58,436 nucleotides of DNA from Clostridiales bacterium (GCA_017620475.1 JAFZQI010000049.1:1-58436), one strand, 5' to 3'; positions 27,361 to 37,567 are shown, numbered from the stretch's first letter. Numbers and translations: made by a program. Notes: generated by a model from the sequence alone, not told the origin.

Positions 27361-29619
27361 TCACACCTTGTAGATTACGGTTCCGTTATCGAAACGGGCA
27401 ACTTCCGTCAGGTGCTGCGAGAAGAAAGTCTCGTCATAGTAGTCGCGCGTTTCTTCGTTGCCGTAGTAATCGCCACTATGGATGACGTAGCGGATATTCA
27501 TTTCGTTACAGTACCGGCGGAACTCATCGATGTTTCCGTTGGCGCCGGTCAGGAGCCACTGGTAGTTGATCTGGCGGGTTGCCGTGTCGTGGCCTGCCGA
27601 CCATGCGAAATACGGCCATCCGTAGTACACGCGTCGTCCGCTTAAGAAGAAATCATTGACGGACCACATCGGAGTCAGGAAAACATCGTTCTCATTGGTG
27701 TTCTTGGTGACCCACTCCGCAATCTGGGAATCCGGATGCAGCTCGATATAACCGCCCTTGTGGGTGTTGAGATTATAGTAGATGCACCATTCGCTGATAC
27801 CGGTTGCCGTAAGTCCGAAGGTCAGGATCAGGCAGACCAGCGCTGACGCGATCTGTACCGGAATGAATACTTTTTTCTTAAGAGATATCTCCCTTGTCTT
27901 GGGCGAAGACTCTTCTTCGGAGGCTTTCCGCTTGTTTCGGATCTTTATCGGAAGAGCCAGAAGATTGGCAAGGAGTCCCGCGATCAGGATGTCGAACAGA
28001 ATGAAGCTGACCTGGACGAATTTGTGGTTGGCCAAAACTTCCAGAGATACCTGGCAATAGAAGGCAAAGATCAGCGGGATCGAGAACGGGATCAGCAGCA
28101 TCGGCCGGTACGGATTCTTGTGCATGATCAGTTCATAGATCAGAAGTCCGACGAAAAGGACGGCAGGCAGGATCACGGTCAGGAATCCCATCTTATTGAG
28201 ATAGCTGAGGATCTTACCTGTAGATTTGATCACCTCGGAAGCATTGGCTTTGCTCTTTCCGTTCAGTTCCTCAACGACAAATCCGAAGTAGTACTTGAAG
28301 CTGGCAACATTGGATGCGCCACCTGCGAAGAATCTGGCCTGAAGTGTAGCGGACAAGACCGATACGGCCGCCACAACGGCATATCCGAGACGGAACTCGG
28401 AAAAGATCGCCATGCCGAACAGGACAAGCAGTGCGCAAATCAGGCAGGAGCCGTGGAAGAAAGGCATAGCCACTGCAATCAGGGATCCCAGGATCACGCT
28501 TCCCCACGGATGGAGCGGGTCCGAAGAACGGGAGATCCACGCTTCACGGGAGGTGAAGAAACGCTTGGCCTTGTCCCCTGCGCCCTCGGTAAGGCTCAAG
28601 TGCAGGAACATACGGCGGAAGTGCGGAAGGAAGAGGAAAATGAATACCAGGACCAAACCGACGCCCAAAGCCAGGTGACGCTGATTCGCATATACATTGA
28701 TCGCCCAGATCCCCCACTCATCGCGGAAGGTATAACCGTACCATACGGCCTGCTGCGTGATCGCCTTGTAGACCGATTCCCATGTAGCACCCGGTGCGCT
28801 CTTGAGTTCACCGATCTGATGGAAAACATTCCAGGCACTGCGGAACAGTACCAGAGCAGGAGCGAAGAAAAATGCCCCGCGCCGGGAAGAAAGGAGCACC
28901 GCGAGTGTTCCCAGGAGTGTCAGCGCACTCGCAAAGCAAAGGAGCGAGGGCAGATTGATGGCCCATACCAGTGGAAGGCCGAGGGCTTCCATGTTTCCCG
29001 TAATGAAGTAGAACATGAAGTGATACTGGATATTATCCCCGGCAAAATGCGGGTACTGGGTCGGGAAATTCGAGCCGACGCCGAACCCCGAGGTAATGGC
29101 AACATGCGGTGCAAAATCGCTGAAGATCGAGAATCCCAGACGGATGGTGTTGTCCTTCATGAAGCATGTGTAGAAATACACGAAGGCGGCCGCCGAAATG
29201 ATCAGGGCAACCGATACAAGATAGAATACGATCGATCCGGGATGACGGTTGAATCCGGGAAGCTTTCTGAATCCCTCTGTCTGAGAGGCACGATAGTTTC
29301 TAAGGAAGCATCTCTGCCACATCAGGCAGCCGCAATAGGCGAAAAGGCACATGCCGACGATATTTGCCGGAAGAAGTTTGGCTGTATCAGCCGGAATGTA
29401 CGGGTTCATTATATAGGCCAGAAAATATGTGATCCACCCGGTCAGCAGAAGACCGACCAGTGTTCCCGCCGGAAGCAGAAAAAGGCTTGTCGGAACTTTG
29501 TCCATGACACTCTGGTCTGCGGCAATTCCCACATACAGACGGCGGATGTCCGGAACCAGGAACCGGATCAGCTGTGTGCCGAAGAAAATGGCTATGATCA
29601 AATACAAAATGGCAAGCAT
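27361..29619 (-). CDS. Large multi-pass membrane protein, possible GT-C-type glycosyltransferase
   Basis: This 752-residue protein has about fifteen hydrophobic helices and a C-terminal soluble domain of some 150 residues (AEWVTKNTNENDVFLTP, RYCNEMNIRYVIHSGDYYG). A C-terminal alpha/beta lobe after many helices is seen in GT-C-like and YfhO/DUF2298-like families. The first outer loop carries His/Asp residues (YPHFAGDNIQYHF) where such enzymes place catalytic acids. The family and substrate cannot be named with confidence. A GGAGG site lies 7 bases before the ATG. Confidence 0.72.
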   Translation of the reverse strand: MLAILYLIIAIFFGTQLIRFLVPDIRRLYVGIAADQSVMDKVPTSLFLLPAGTLVGLLLTGWITYFLAYIMNPYIPADTAKLLPANIVGMCLFAYCGCLMWQRCFLRNYRASQTEGFRKLPGFNRHPGSIVFYLVSVALIISAAAFVYFYTCFMKDNTIRLGFSIFSDFAPHVAITSGFGVGSNFPTQYPHFAGDNIQYHFMFYFITGNMEALGLPLVWAINLPSLLCFASALTLLGTLAVLLSSRRGAFFFAPALVLFRSAWNVFHQIGELKSAPGATWESVYKAITQQAVWYGYTFRDEWGIWAINVYANQRHLALGVGLVLVFIFLFLPHFRRMFLHLSLTEGAGDKAKRFFTSREAWISRSSDPLHPWGSVILGSLIAVAMPFFHGSCLICALLVLFGMAIFSEFRLGYAVVAAVSVLSATLQARFFAGGASNVASFKYYFGFVVEELNGKSKANASEVIKSTGKILSYLNKMGFLTVILPAVLFVGLLIYELIMHKNPYRPMLLIPFSIPLIFAFYCQVSLEVLANHKFVQVSFILFDILIAGLLANLLALPIKIRNKRKASEEESSPKTREISLKKKVFIPVQIASALVCLILTFGLTATGISEWCIYYNLNTHKGGYIELHPDSQIAEWVTKNTNENDVFLTPMWSVNDFFLSGRRVYYGWPYFAWSAGHDTATRQINYQWLLTGANGNIDEFRRYCNEMNIRYVIHSGDYYGNEETRDYYDETFFSQHLTEVARFDNGTVIYKV

Positions 29620-29741
29620 AATGTGACCTCCACATACTTATACAGAGTTATCATACCATTACAACTCCTGCACGTCACCGTAAAAATCCTACTCTTTCGT
29701 TACATTTCGCACAAAATTTCTCCCAAATGAGTGAAATCATG

Positions 29742-29747
29742 TATAAT
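29742..29747 (+). promoter_or_regulatory. -10 box upstream of ddl
   Basis: A perfect TATAAT lies 72 bases before the ddl start. The matching -35 at 17 bases is poor (about TCTCCC), so activator help or a different spacing is possible. The 29620-29741 stretch is otherwise AT-rich without a gene. Confidence 0.45.
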
Positions 29748-29818
29748 CAGAAGGTATTTCATCCTGTGCCTGCCTTCAGATGTGCAGGTTCGGGAGAGTA
29801 AGGGGAGGAATTCATCCT

Positions 29819-30880
29819 ATGAAGATCGTAGTACTGGCCGGCGGTATCAGCCCGGAGCGCGATGTGTCGCTGTGCTCGGCAAGCCTTATTTCCAATGCAC
29901 TTCTTTCTAAAGGCCATCAGGTGGCTTTTGTTGATGTATATGAAGGGATCCCGGATTTCGAAAAGAAAACCGAAGCAGATCTGACAGCGCTTTTTGAGAA
30001 GCCGGATTCCGGCAAGACATTCTCGTATTCCATCTCGGCAAAAGAACCGGATCTGGAAGCTCTCATCGCCTCTCACGGCGGAAGACGTGAATTGATCGGT
30101 CCCGGTGTTCTGGATCTTTGCCGTAAGGCGGACGCGGTATTCATCGCATGCCATGGCGGAATGGGCGAGAACGGCAGACTTCAGGCGGCACTGGATTGCA
30201 TCCATGTTCCGTATACCGGTTCCGGTTATCTGTCCTGTGCTTTAGCCATGGATAAGCACCTAAGTAAGACCCTTCTCCGTCATTTCTCGATTCCGACGGT
30301 GGACTGGATCCTTTTTGATCCGGAAAAGGATACACTGGACGTCGTATACGAGAAGATCGGGTTCCCCTGCGTAGTTAAGCCGATCGGCTGCGGCAGCAGC
30401 TGCGGTGTATCCATCGTTCACGATGAATCCGAGTGGGAAGCGGCCATTACCTATTCCACCAAATATGAGAAGACCTGCCTGATCGAGAAAATGGTCAAGG
30501 GCCGTGAGTTCTCCATCGGTATTCTGGACGGACAGGCACTTCCGATCATTGAGATCATCCCGAAGCAGGGATTCTACGATTACAAGAACAAGTATCAGGC
30601 AAACTCCACCGAAGAGATCTGCCCGGCTGCCCTTTCCGAAGAGAAAACGAAAGAAGCTCAAGGTTATGCTTTGGCCGTGCATCGGGCACTGGGTCTCGGC
30701 AACTACTCGCGCGTGGACTTTATTCTTTCCGAAGAAGACGACACCTTCTATGCTCTTGAGGCAAACAATCTTCCGGGCATGACGCCGAACAGCCTGCTTC
30801 CGCAGGAAGCCCGCGCCATCGGCATTTCCTATGAAGATCTCTGTGAAAAGCTGGTACTGTCGGCAAGTATCAAGGACTGA
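29819..30880 (+). CDS. ddl: D-alanine--D-alanine ligase
   Basis: Ddl joins two D-alanines using ATP to make the dipeptide that ends the peptidoglycan stem. It has 353 aa from the ATG at 29819, which follows AGGGGAGG by 10 bases; the longer frame adds 13 non-family residues. ATP-grasp features are visible: LAGGISPERDVS at the N-terminus, CHGGMGENGRLQ, the glycine/serine-rich loop IGCGSSCGVS, and the metal/product site EANNLPGMTPNSLLP. Together with alr, murB and the carboxypeptidase it belongs to cell-wall synthesis, although the genes are scattered. Confidence 0.96.
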   Translation: MKIVVLAGGISPERDVSLCSASLISNALLSKGHQVAFVDVYEGIPDFEKKTEADLTALFEKPDSGKTFSYSISAKEPDLEALIASHGGRRELIGPGVLDLCRKADAVFIACHGGMGENGRLQAALDCIHVPYTGSGYLSCALAMDKHLSKTLLRHFSIPTVDWILFDPEKDTLDVVYEKIGFPCVVKPIGCGSSCGVSIVHDESEWEAAITYSTKYEKTCLIEKMVKGREFSIGILDGQALPIIEIIPKQGFYDYKNKYQANSTEEICPAALSEEKTKEAQGYALAVHRALGLGNYSRVDFILSEEDDTFYALEANNLPGMTPNSLLPQEARAIGISYEDLCEKLVLSASIKD

Positions 30881-30888
30881 ACCTCTTC

Positions 30889-33168
30889 CTACCTGTTCCC
30901 TTCCCAATAAGAGTCGAACTCGGTAAGCGGCATCGGACGTGCAAAATAGAATCCCTGGAAAAGCTTACAGCCCATCTTGGTAAGCATGTTCAGCTGGGAC
31001 TGTGTTTCTACGCCTTCGGTCAGGGAGAACATCCCCAGATCCTCCGATAGCTTGATAATGTTCTGAAGGATCGTCTTTGCCTTGGCATCATCGGTCGTTT
31101 TTGTGAGGAATTTCATATCGATCTTCAGCACATCAACCGGCATATCCTTAAGGAGATTCAGTGACGAGTATCCGGAACCGAAATCATCCATCTCAACGAT
31201 GAATCCGGCTTTTCGGAGATCTTCCAGCATCTCCATACGTTTCTCGACGTCAGTCATCATGACGGTCTCGGTGATCTCGATACGGAGTTTCGCCGGATCG
31301 ATCGCATATTCTTTCGCCAATCCTTTGATTTCTTCCGTGACATCCATAAAGTAGAAATCCTTCGGAGAGATATTCACGGAGATAAACAGATCTTTTCCCT
31401 TCTCCTTCCACTGTGCGAGGATCTCACAGGCACAGCGCCACATGTATTTGTCGACCTCTACGATCATGCCGTTCTTCTCGAATACCGGAATAAACGATGA
31501 CGGCGGGAGGAATCCGTCCTGCGGATGGATCCAGCGGGCCAGGGCTTCCGCACCGACGATCTTTCCGTTCTGATCAACGATCGGCTGAAGATACGGCACC
31601 ACATTTCTTTTCCTGAGGGCATCGGTGAGCTGGGTCGTAATATTCTGTGCCCACAGCACTTCATTTCGTATCTTCTCATCATAAAATGCGATATGCGTCT
31701 GGTACTCATCCTTGATGGTCAGCATAGCCAGGAGGGCCCGGTCAAACATGAACGGAACTTCCATGTCCTTCTCGATGACTTCATATACACCGATATGGAT
31801 CAGGATGTGGTGTTCCACCGTTCCATCGTTGACATTGAAGCGGCTCAGGTCACGTTCCACAGCGGCGGGATCGAATTTCTTCTTGGGGATCAGCACACCG
31901 AATGTATCGCCACCCAGACGGCCGAATATGCCCTTGGACGTCAGTTCTTTTTTCATAGACACGGCGATCTGCCGTAATGTCTCATCGCCAAAAGAACTGC
32001 CGAATATATCGTTGACGATCTTGAAATTTACGATATCGATATACAGGATCAGGAAGTCCTCTTTCGGCTGGCTGTCGATCCGCTTGCGGATGCATTCGTA
32101 CAGGTATTCCTTTGTGTAAAGATCCGTCAGGGTGTCATGGGTCGCGTTGTATCGTTCCTGCTGCAGTTCGCGCTGCTGCGCCGTCACATCACGGATGGTC
32201 AGGAAAGAACCGGTAACCTTGCCTTTCTCATCCGTCACAGTTCTTTTGGATTGGAAATAGTATTTCGCATCCGCCCCTTCGCCCAGGACTTTGGTACACG
32301 TCCACTCCGGATCATTGAAGTCTTCTTTCGTCCCGAACTTTGCCTGAAGAAGTGCCGAGGTCTTATCAAACTTATCATCCGTAAGCCCGGCCAGTTCGAT
32401 CGCCGGCTGGTTCGCCCAGATGCAGCGTCCGAATGCATCGTAGAAGAAGATCGCATCCGGCATTCCCGAGGCCATGTTGGCAAGAAGCCTGTCCAGAAGT
32501 GTCAGCGGGCGGTAGTATAGCGAGAAATAGAATATCAGGATTCCGAATACGCCGTAGCCGGCCATGGAGCGGTCGACCGGCGTTCTGGAGAAGATGTAGT
32601 AGGTCTGCCAAAGTCCCGTAATCACCATCGCGACCAGGATGATCGAGTACCGCTCCACGTATACGCGGGGCGAACGGATGATCTTGACGATGAAGATGAC
32701 CAGCACCGAGATAAAGACGCCGTAGACGACCACGCGGTGGAAAGTCTGACCGGCATACGGGATCAGACGGTAGTAATCAAAACCATCGACCGGGATCGGT
32801 TCCGTGTCAAATGCGTGTCCGAAAACCGGATTGAGCAGGAACTGTATGATATCGATGGCGATCAGCCCGTATACGGCAAACTTGAGTTTCCTGCTAGGCC
32901 AGGAGATCACACAATACGCGAAGGTAAAGTGCAGGAGCGCCAGTATGACCGTATCCATGCCGATGAAGTAGATATAGCATCCGATCATGGAAATGCCTTT
33001 GGTGGAGGACAGGACAATGATGAGATTTCCGATCACGGGAGGGATCAGCATCGCAAGAAGCATCGCGACTGATTTTCCGATCTTTTTGTAAGATCTTCTG
33101 GACACGCCGATGCCCGTCATCAGGACGACGACCATCAGTATGTATAGTCCTGCAAACGAGTAACGCAT
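30889..33168 (-). CDS. Membrane-bound PAS-GGDEF-EAL protein, likely c-di-GMP phosphodiesterase
   Basis: This 759-residue signalling protein has seven N-terminal helices (about 1-225, 7TM histidine-kinase-type sensor). A PAS domain (about 235-340) follows, then a GGDEF domain whose signature reads GGDTF, and a C-terminal EAL domain (about 505-750). The EAL motif is present in GAEALARWIHP, with VNISPKDF, EITETVMM, DDFGSGYSSL and TEGVETQ, so c-di-GMP hydrolysis is expected. The Glu-to-Thr change in GGDEF removes a metal ligand, so that domain is probably regulatory. It ends 8 bases from the convergent ddl stop. Confidence 0.9.
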   Translation of the reverse strand: MRYSFAGLYILMVVVLMTGIGVSRRSYKKIGKSVAMLLAMLIPPVIGNLIIVLSSTKGISMIGCYIYFIGMDTVILALLHFTFAYCVISWPSRKLKFAVYGLIAIDIIQFLLNPVFGHAFDTEPIPVDGFDYYRLIPYAGQTFHRVVVYGVFISVLVIFIVKIIRSPRVYVERYSIILVAMVITGLWQTYYIFSRTPVDRSMAGYGVFGILIFYFSLYYRPLTLLDRLLANMASGMPDAIFFYDAFGRCIWANQPAIELAGLTDDKFDKTSALLQAKFGTKEDFNDPEWTCTKVLGEGADAKYYFQSKRTVTDEKGKVTGSFLTIRDVTAQQRELQQERYNATHDTLTDLYTKEYLYECIRKRIDSQPKEDFLILYIDIVNFKIVNDIFGSSFGDETLRQIAVSMKKELTSKGIFGRLGGDTFGVLIPKKKFDPAAVERDLSRFNVNDGTVEHHILIHIGVYEVIEKDMEVPFMFDRALLAMLTIKDEYQTHIAFYDEKIRNEVLWAQNITTQLTDALRKRNVVPYLQPIVDQNGKIVGAEALARWIHPQDGFLPPSSFIPVFEKNGMIVEVDKYMWRCACEILAQWKEKGKDLFISVNISPKDFYFMDVTEEIKGLAKEYAIDPAKLRIEITETVMMTDVEKRMEMLEDLRKAGFIVEMDDFGSGYSSLNLLKDMPVDVLKIDMKFLTKTTDDAKAKTILQNIIKLSEDLGMFSLTEGVETQSQLNMLTKMGCKLFQGFYFARPMPLTEFDSYWEGNR

Positions 33169-33248
33169 ATCTCCCCCTCAGATAGATATAGAACCTATTA
33201 GTACTATTCTACAGGGCAAAAATGACGGTTATATGAATAAAGTGCAAA

Positions 33249-34679
33249 TTACAGATCGTAATACATCGCAAATTCCATCGGGTGCGGGAGTTTACTGATC
33301 TTTGACGCCGCCTTTTTGTTGCGCTCGATCAGCTGCTTGAGCAGTCTTTCCGGGAAGACCCCTCCGGCCATGAGATACTCGTGATCTTCTTCCAGTGCGC
33401 GGATCGCCTCGTCAAGGGAAGCCGGAAGTCCCGTGAGCTTTGCCTTTTCCTCATCGGAGAGTGTGTAGAGGTTACAATCGTACGGGCCCCATCCGTTCGC
33501 GTGGGGATCGATCCTGTTCTTGATGCCGTCAAGTCCGGCCATAAGGATCGCCGCATATGCATAGTACGGATTACAGGTCGCATCCGGGTTCCGAAGTTCG
33601 AAGCGCTTGGTCTCCGGAGTCTTGGCATAAGCCGGAATACGGATGACCGCCGAGCGGTTGCTCATGGCATAGCCGATGGTGACCGGAGCTTCATATCCCG
33701 GGATCAGGCGCTTATAGGAATTGGTCGACGGGTTGGTGATCGCACAGAGGGAACGGGCGTGTTTGAGAAGTCCGCCCATGAAGAAATGGGCAGTTTCGCT
33801 GAGCTGCGCATATCCGTCCGCGTCGTAGAAGACCGGCTTTCCTTCCTTAAGGAGCAGCATATGCACGTGCATGCCGGAGCCGGCTTCCTCCGCCAGCGGC
33901 TTCGGCATGAAGGTCGCCGTTGCGCCCTCGAGGACTGCTTCGTTCTTGATGACATATTTCGCCGACATGGTGTCGTCTGCAAGTTTGAGCATGTCGCCGA
34001 GCTCCACCTCGATCTCCATCTGACCGGAACCGCCGACCTCCGGATGGTGATACTTTACTCCGATGCCCCAGTCCTTCATAGAAAGGCACATGGAACTGCG
34101 CAGATCATTGCGGATATCCGTCGGAAGGCTATTGTGATAGCCCGCGCCCGGCATCACCTGGAAACCGTTATTGTTCATATCATCCGCCGAAGCGTAGTGG
34201 GCCTGGGAAGTGTAGATACTCGCCGACATATCATAGTAATCGGTCTTATAGCGCACATCGTCGAAAATGTAGAATTCGTATTCCGGTCCGATGATCATCT
34301 GATCCGCTACCCCGGTCTCCTTCATGTATTCCAGTGCGCGGATCGCAACATTTCTCGGGTACTGATCGAAGGGTTTATTATCCGGAAGCGCGATCACGCG
34401 GACATCGCCGATCATCGAAAGCGTCGGCACGCCGCAGTACCGGTCGACTACCGCCGAATCCAGAACCGGGATAAAGACCATGTCGCTGTTTTCTACAGGA
34501 GCATAACCATAGTTACTGCCATCAAATCCGATCCCCTGCTCCATCGTGCTTTCAGTAAGCCTCTCGGCCGGGATCGCCAGGTGTCTCCACCTGCCGTCGA
34601 TGTCGGTGAGTTTGAAATCGATCATCTCGATATTCATCTCTTCGATTAATTTGCGGATGTCCTCTAACGTCTTTGCCAT
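33249..34679 (-). CDS. glnA: Glutamine synthetase, type I
   Basis: Glutamine synthetase makes glutamine from glutamate, ammonia and ATP as a dodecamer. It has 476 aa. The family landmarks are FDGSNYGYAPVENSDM, the metal-site GPEYEFYIFD, KYHHPEVGGSGQMEIE, the ATP-site segment GSGMHVHM, and NRSAVIRIPAY near the active-site arginines. No canonical adenylylation site (NLYDLPPE-type) is seen. AGGAGG is followed by two in-frame ATGs; the second (34679) is 7 bases away and is chosen. It is apparently monocistronic, and no GlnR-type box or PII gene was found beside it. Confidence 0.96.
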   Translation of the reverse strand: MAKTLEDIRKLIEEMNIEMIDFKLTDIDGRWRHLAIPAERLTESTMEQGIGFDGSNYGYAPVENSDMVFIPVLDSAVVDRYCGVPTLSMIGDVRVIALPDNKPFDQYPRNVAIRALEYMKETGVADQMIIGPEYEFYIFDDVRYKTDYYDMSASIYTSQAHYASADDMNNNGFQVMPGAGYHNSLPTDIRNDLRSSMCLSMKDWGIGVKYHHPEVGGSGQMEIEVELGDMLKLADDTMSAKYVIKNEAVLEGATATFMPKPLAEEAGSGMHVHMLLLKEGKPVFYDADGYAQLSETAHFFMGGLLKHARSLCAITNPSTNSYKRLIPGYEAPVTIGYAMSNRSAVIRIPAYAKTPETKRFELRNPDATCNPYYAYAAILMAGLDGIKNRIDPHANGWGPYDCNLYTLSDEEKAKLTGLPASLDEAIRALEEDHEYLMAGGVFPERLLKQLIERNKKAASKISKLPHPMEFAMYYDL

Positions 34680-34779
34680 GGTCATTCCTCCTGCTTTCTC
34701 TATTTAGTTTTATATCACGAGCCGGTTATTTTCCCGACCTGTAATTCTATTTCCCCTGCTCTTTCGGTCGCATATCTCA

Positions 34780-35907
34780 TCATGCGCCAAGAAGATTCTG
34801 GTCAAACGCGAAAAGCGCTTCGTTGATGCGGTATATATCGTAATTCCTGTGGGCAATGAAATACTCGACGATCACATCCGACTTGCTCGCATGTGACAGC
34901 GCGAATCCCGCCTTCTTCAGCAGTTCCTCCGTTTCGGGAAGATCCAGTTCCAGCGCCACTGCAAAAGCGAGCACCGTCTGTTTACTGGGACGGTAATGGA
35001 CATCGCTTCTTATCTTCGAGAACAGTTTTCTATCGATATTCGCTTTCTTGTAGCATTCGGAATCTTTCATGCCGCGCGCATCGATCAGGCGGAGAAGTGA
35101 CTGGGAGAAACTCTCGTCAAGATTCTGGAGTGCTTCGATAAGCGCATCCTCCTCTTTAATGGAATCGAGGCATACCTCTGCTTCCTCCGCAGTTTCTTCG
35201 TACAACGGTTCTTTACAGGGTTCTTCCGCATACCTTCTTACTCCGGCTCCCGCACTACGTTCTTCCATCTTTTTCGCTTCGGTTTTTCCGCGTGAAAAAA
35301 TCGATCTTCGGCTTCCCGAAACGCCGCCGAAGGCAACGGACTTTGCGGCATCGCCGAGGAATGAGCCCGGTCTTTCCGGCGTCTCGCAGTGGTTGCGGAT
35401 ATATCCGGAAATATCGGAATACAAACGGATGTCAAAACGGAAGCTGCTTTTGTCGAAAATGACCAGCGTGACATCCATATCGTGTTCTTCAAGGAATGCC
35501 CGGATCGTGCTGACCGCCACTTCCAGTGCGCCTTCGAGGGGATACCCGTACACTCCGCTGGAGATCAGCGGGAAAGCCACCGACTCGCAGTTATTCTCGA
35601 GTGCGAGGATCAGGGAATTTCTGTAAGCGGAAGCAAGAAGCTCCGGCTCCCCCTGATGTCCGCCGCTCCAGATCGGTCCTACAGTATGGATCACGTATTT
35701 TGCCGGAAGATCGTACCCCCGTGTGATCTTCGCTTCGCCGGTCTTGCATCCGTTCAGCGTACGGCACTCTTCAAGAAGACGCGGTCCGGCTGCACGATGG
35801 ATCGCGCCGTCTACGCCCCCGCCGCCGAGCAGCGACCTGTTCGCCGCATTGACGATGGCATCCGCCTGTATCTTCGTGATATCTCCCTGGATAATGTGAA
35901 AAGGCAT
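34780..35907 (-). CDS. Macro domain protein with C-terminal helical (HTH-like) extension
   Basis: The N-terminal macro domain (about 1-170) has the ADP-ribose binding motifs [20 protein letters not shown] and SSGVYGYP, so it probably hydrolyses O-acetyl-ADP-ribose or removes ADP-ribose from proteins. A charged linker (about 180-260) leads to an all-helical C-terminal part (about 260-375) with [20 protein letters not shown] and [21 protein letters not shown], which resembles a helix-turn-helix of the XRE type. This two-part layout is known in Firmicutes, but its role is unclear. It is 375 aa and single, with a TATAAT near 35939-35944 upstream. Confidence 0.85.
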   Translation of the reverse strand: MPFHIIQGDITKIQADAIVNAANRSLLGGGGVDGAIHRAAGPRLLEECRTLNGCKTGEAKITRGYDLPAKYVIHTVGPIWSGGHQGEPELLASAYRNSLILALENNCESVAFPLISSGVYGYPLEGALEVAVSTIRAFLEEHDMDVTLVIFDKSSFRFDIRLYSDISGYIRNHCETPERPGSFLGDAAKSVAFGGVSGSRRSIFSRGKTEAKKMEERSAGAGVRRYAEEPCKEPLYEETAEEAEVCLDSIKEEDALIEALQNLDESFSQSLLRLIDARGMKDSECYKKANIDRKLFSKIRSDVHYRPSKQTVLAFAVALELDLPETEELLKKAGFALSHASKSDVIVEYFIAHRNYDIYRINEALFAFDQNLLGA

Positions 35908-36028
35908 ATGCGCGCACCCGTCTTCCTGAAACTGATACCATCATTATACAACACTTCTCCCCGTGAGACAGTGCTTTTCAAGAAGGAGAGGCTTACTCCT
36001 CGTCGCTTCTATTACGTAAAGATCATGG

Positions 36029-36310
36029 TCATTTCTTCGAACGTTCGACGTGTTCTTTTCCCTTGGGCGCAATCGGATAAGCAGCTCTCTTCGGCGTATG
36101 ATAAGCAATGTATTCTTTTCTCGCTACTTCGCCGAACTTCATTTTGTCCGACTTGTCCGTATAGGTCACACCGGACGTGTAAAGGCTGGCCGCGCCATGG
36201 CTGTCTCCAAGGCTGTTCGAATGATTCAGCAAGGTCGCTGCGGCCCAGAAGGCGACCCCGAATCCAAATGGTACGCCGAAAATTACGGCTAGAAAATTAA
36301 CGATGAACAT
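36029..36310 (-). CDS. Small membrane protein, paralogue 2 of a duplicated module
   Basis: This 93-residue protein of unknown family has one N-terminal membrane helix (about 3-27) and a polar tail. The tail holds the segment NSLGDSHGAASLYTSGVTYT and a C-terminal YPIAPKGKEH. The gene at 37568-37861 encodes a clear paralogue sharing LGDSHG, LYxSxVTxTD, DKM and the YPxAP end. It starts 3 bases after the stop of the zinc-ribbon gene 36314-37549, so the two are translated together and are probably partners. No function can be assigned. Confidence 0.75.
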   Translation of the reverse strand: MFIVNFLAVIFGVPFGFGVAFWAAATLLNHSNSLGDSHGAASLYTSGVTYTDKSDKMKFGEVARKEYIAYHTPKRAAYPIAPKGKEHVERSKK

Positions 36311-36313
36311 ATG

Positions 36314-37549
36314 TTACTCCTGTCTCTTTTTCACAAAGCTGAATGTCTCGCTGGACTGCGTCAGTTTGATCTGATGAAAGACCTTCTTCATCTTCTTTAC
36401 TGCGGTCGTAAACAGTGTCACGATGCCTGCGGCGATCAGTACGATCAGTTTGCCTCTGCCATCGGAATTTGAGGAGCTGCTATTTGAAAAGGAAGAAACC
36501 AGAACGTAGAACAGCCCTTTGAAGAGATAAAAGCCAATCACGGAAAGAATGATTCCGGTAAGGATCGTCAGTGTCCAGAAGAGCGCCTTCCTCCATGGAA
36601 GTCCGCAGACGACTTTTCCGGTATTTCCGTTGACCAGGATGGTGTTATGCTTTCCTTCATAGGAGAATGTCACGAACCACACCGGGAACATCGCATATTT
36701 ATAGTCCGTAAGTATTGCCGTCTGGTGGGATTGGGCAAGGATCTTCGGAGAGGAGCCTCTGACGCTTCCCATCACCTCCTCTTCAAAGATCTCCCGCGCT
36801 CTTTTTTCCGTAATCTCATACATTTCATCGTAGGAGATGTCCGATGCATTGGAATAGAATCCCAGAAGATAGTCTTCGTCGAAGGGTCTCATGAGTTTCA
36901 TGTTGAAGGGTTCCAGACGGGAACTGCTCTCATTGCTTAAGATGGCGCAGCCGTCCAGCGGGAAGTTCTTGATGCACATTGTCCCCGTACGTCCCGAGAG
37001 TATCGTTGTGCTGTGCTTGCCGCTCTGTACCGTACTCTTTATGACGCAGGTCTCTTCGTGATTCGCATTCACGATCCAGAACGGAAGATAGATTCCTCTT
37101 ACGTCCTCCGCTTTAAAGTGCCTCACCTCTTTAGGAATGAAGATCGAGCGGGGCATGCTCTCACGGATCATATCGAGCGCCTCTTCTTTCGAGAGCGTAA
37201 ACGGGATGATGTAGTCCGGCATCTTCTCCTTGGCGATACGCGAGAACACCACATTCGGGTTTCCGCAGTATACGCAGGTCGTCGACGTCTCGGAGCCGTG
37301 GATCACGATCTCACCGCCGCAGCTGCTGCAGGTGTATACGTAGCACTCGAGGAACTCCTCTACGGCTTCTTCGCTTCCTTCGCCATAGACTTCGTCTCTA
37401 CTAAGGACCCGTTCTTCTTCCCTGTATTTCTTTTCTTCCGATTCGACCTCTTCCGCGGTGAAGGTGCTTCCGCACTGAGCGCAGTGCATTTTTCCTATCG
37501 TCGGATCATAGATCAGCGCGTTCCCGCAGTTTTTGCATAGTGTTGCCAT
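36314..37549 (-). CDS. Two-ribbon zinc membrane protein (TFIIB-type zinc ribbon), paralogue 2
   Basis: This 411-residue protein has two zinc ribbons in the first 120 residues: C5-x2-C8 with C23-x2-C26, then CSSC...CVYC. A mixed alpha/beta region follows (IIPFTLSKEEAL, GIYLPFWIVNANHE, YKYAMFPVWFVTFSY), then two membrane helices (about 333-352 and 370-387) and a basic tail ending FSFVKKRQE. The ribbons should be cytoplasmic. It is a paralogue of the product of 37867-39093, similar along its whole length including the last seven residues. Function unknown; "TFIIB-type" refers only to the ribbon fold. Confidence 0.8.
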   Translation of the reverse strand: MATLCKNCGNALIYDPTIGKMHCAQCGSTFTAEEVESEEKKYREEERVLSRDEVYGEGSEEAVEEFLECYVYTCSSCGGEIVIHGSETSTTCVYCGNPNVVFSRIAKEKMPDYIIPFTLSKEEALDMIRESMPRSIFIPKEVRHFKAEDVRGIYLPFWIVNANHEETCVIKSTVQSGKHSTTILSGRTGTMCIKNFPLDGCAILSNESSSRLEPFNMKLMRPFDEDYLLGFYSNASDISYDEMYEITEKRAREIFEEEVMGSVRGSSPKILAQSHQTAILTDYKYAMFPVWFVTFSYEGKHNTILVNGNTGKVVCGLPWRKALFWTLTILTGIILSVIGFYLFKGLFYVLVSSFSNSSSSNSDGRGKLIVLIAAGIVTLFTTAVKKMKKVFHQIKLTQSSETFSFVKKRQE

Positions 37550-37567
37550 TTCTTTTAACCTTCTTAC

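Noticed and set aside
28024..29730. 568-codon plus-strand open frame
   Set aside because: It lies opposite the large membrane-protein gene, and its composition (Gln/Glu/Arg-rich) is that of a reverse-strand shadow.
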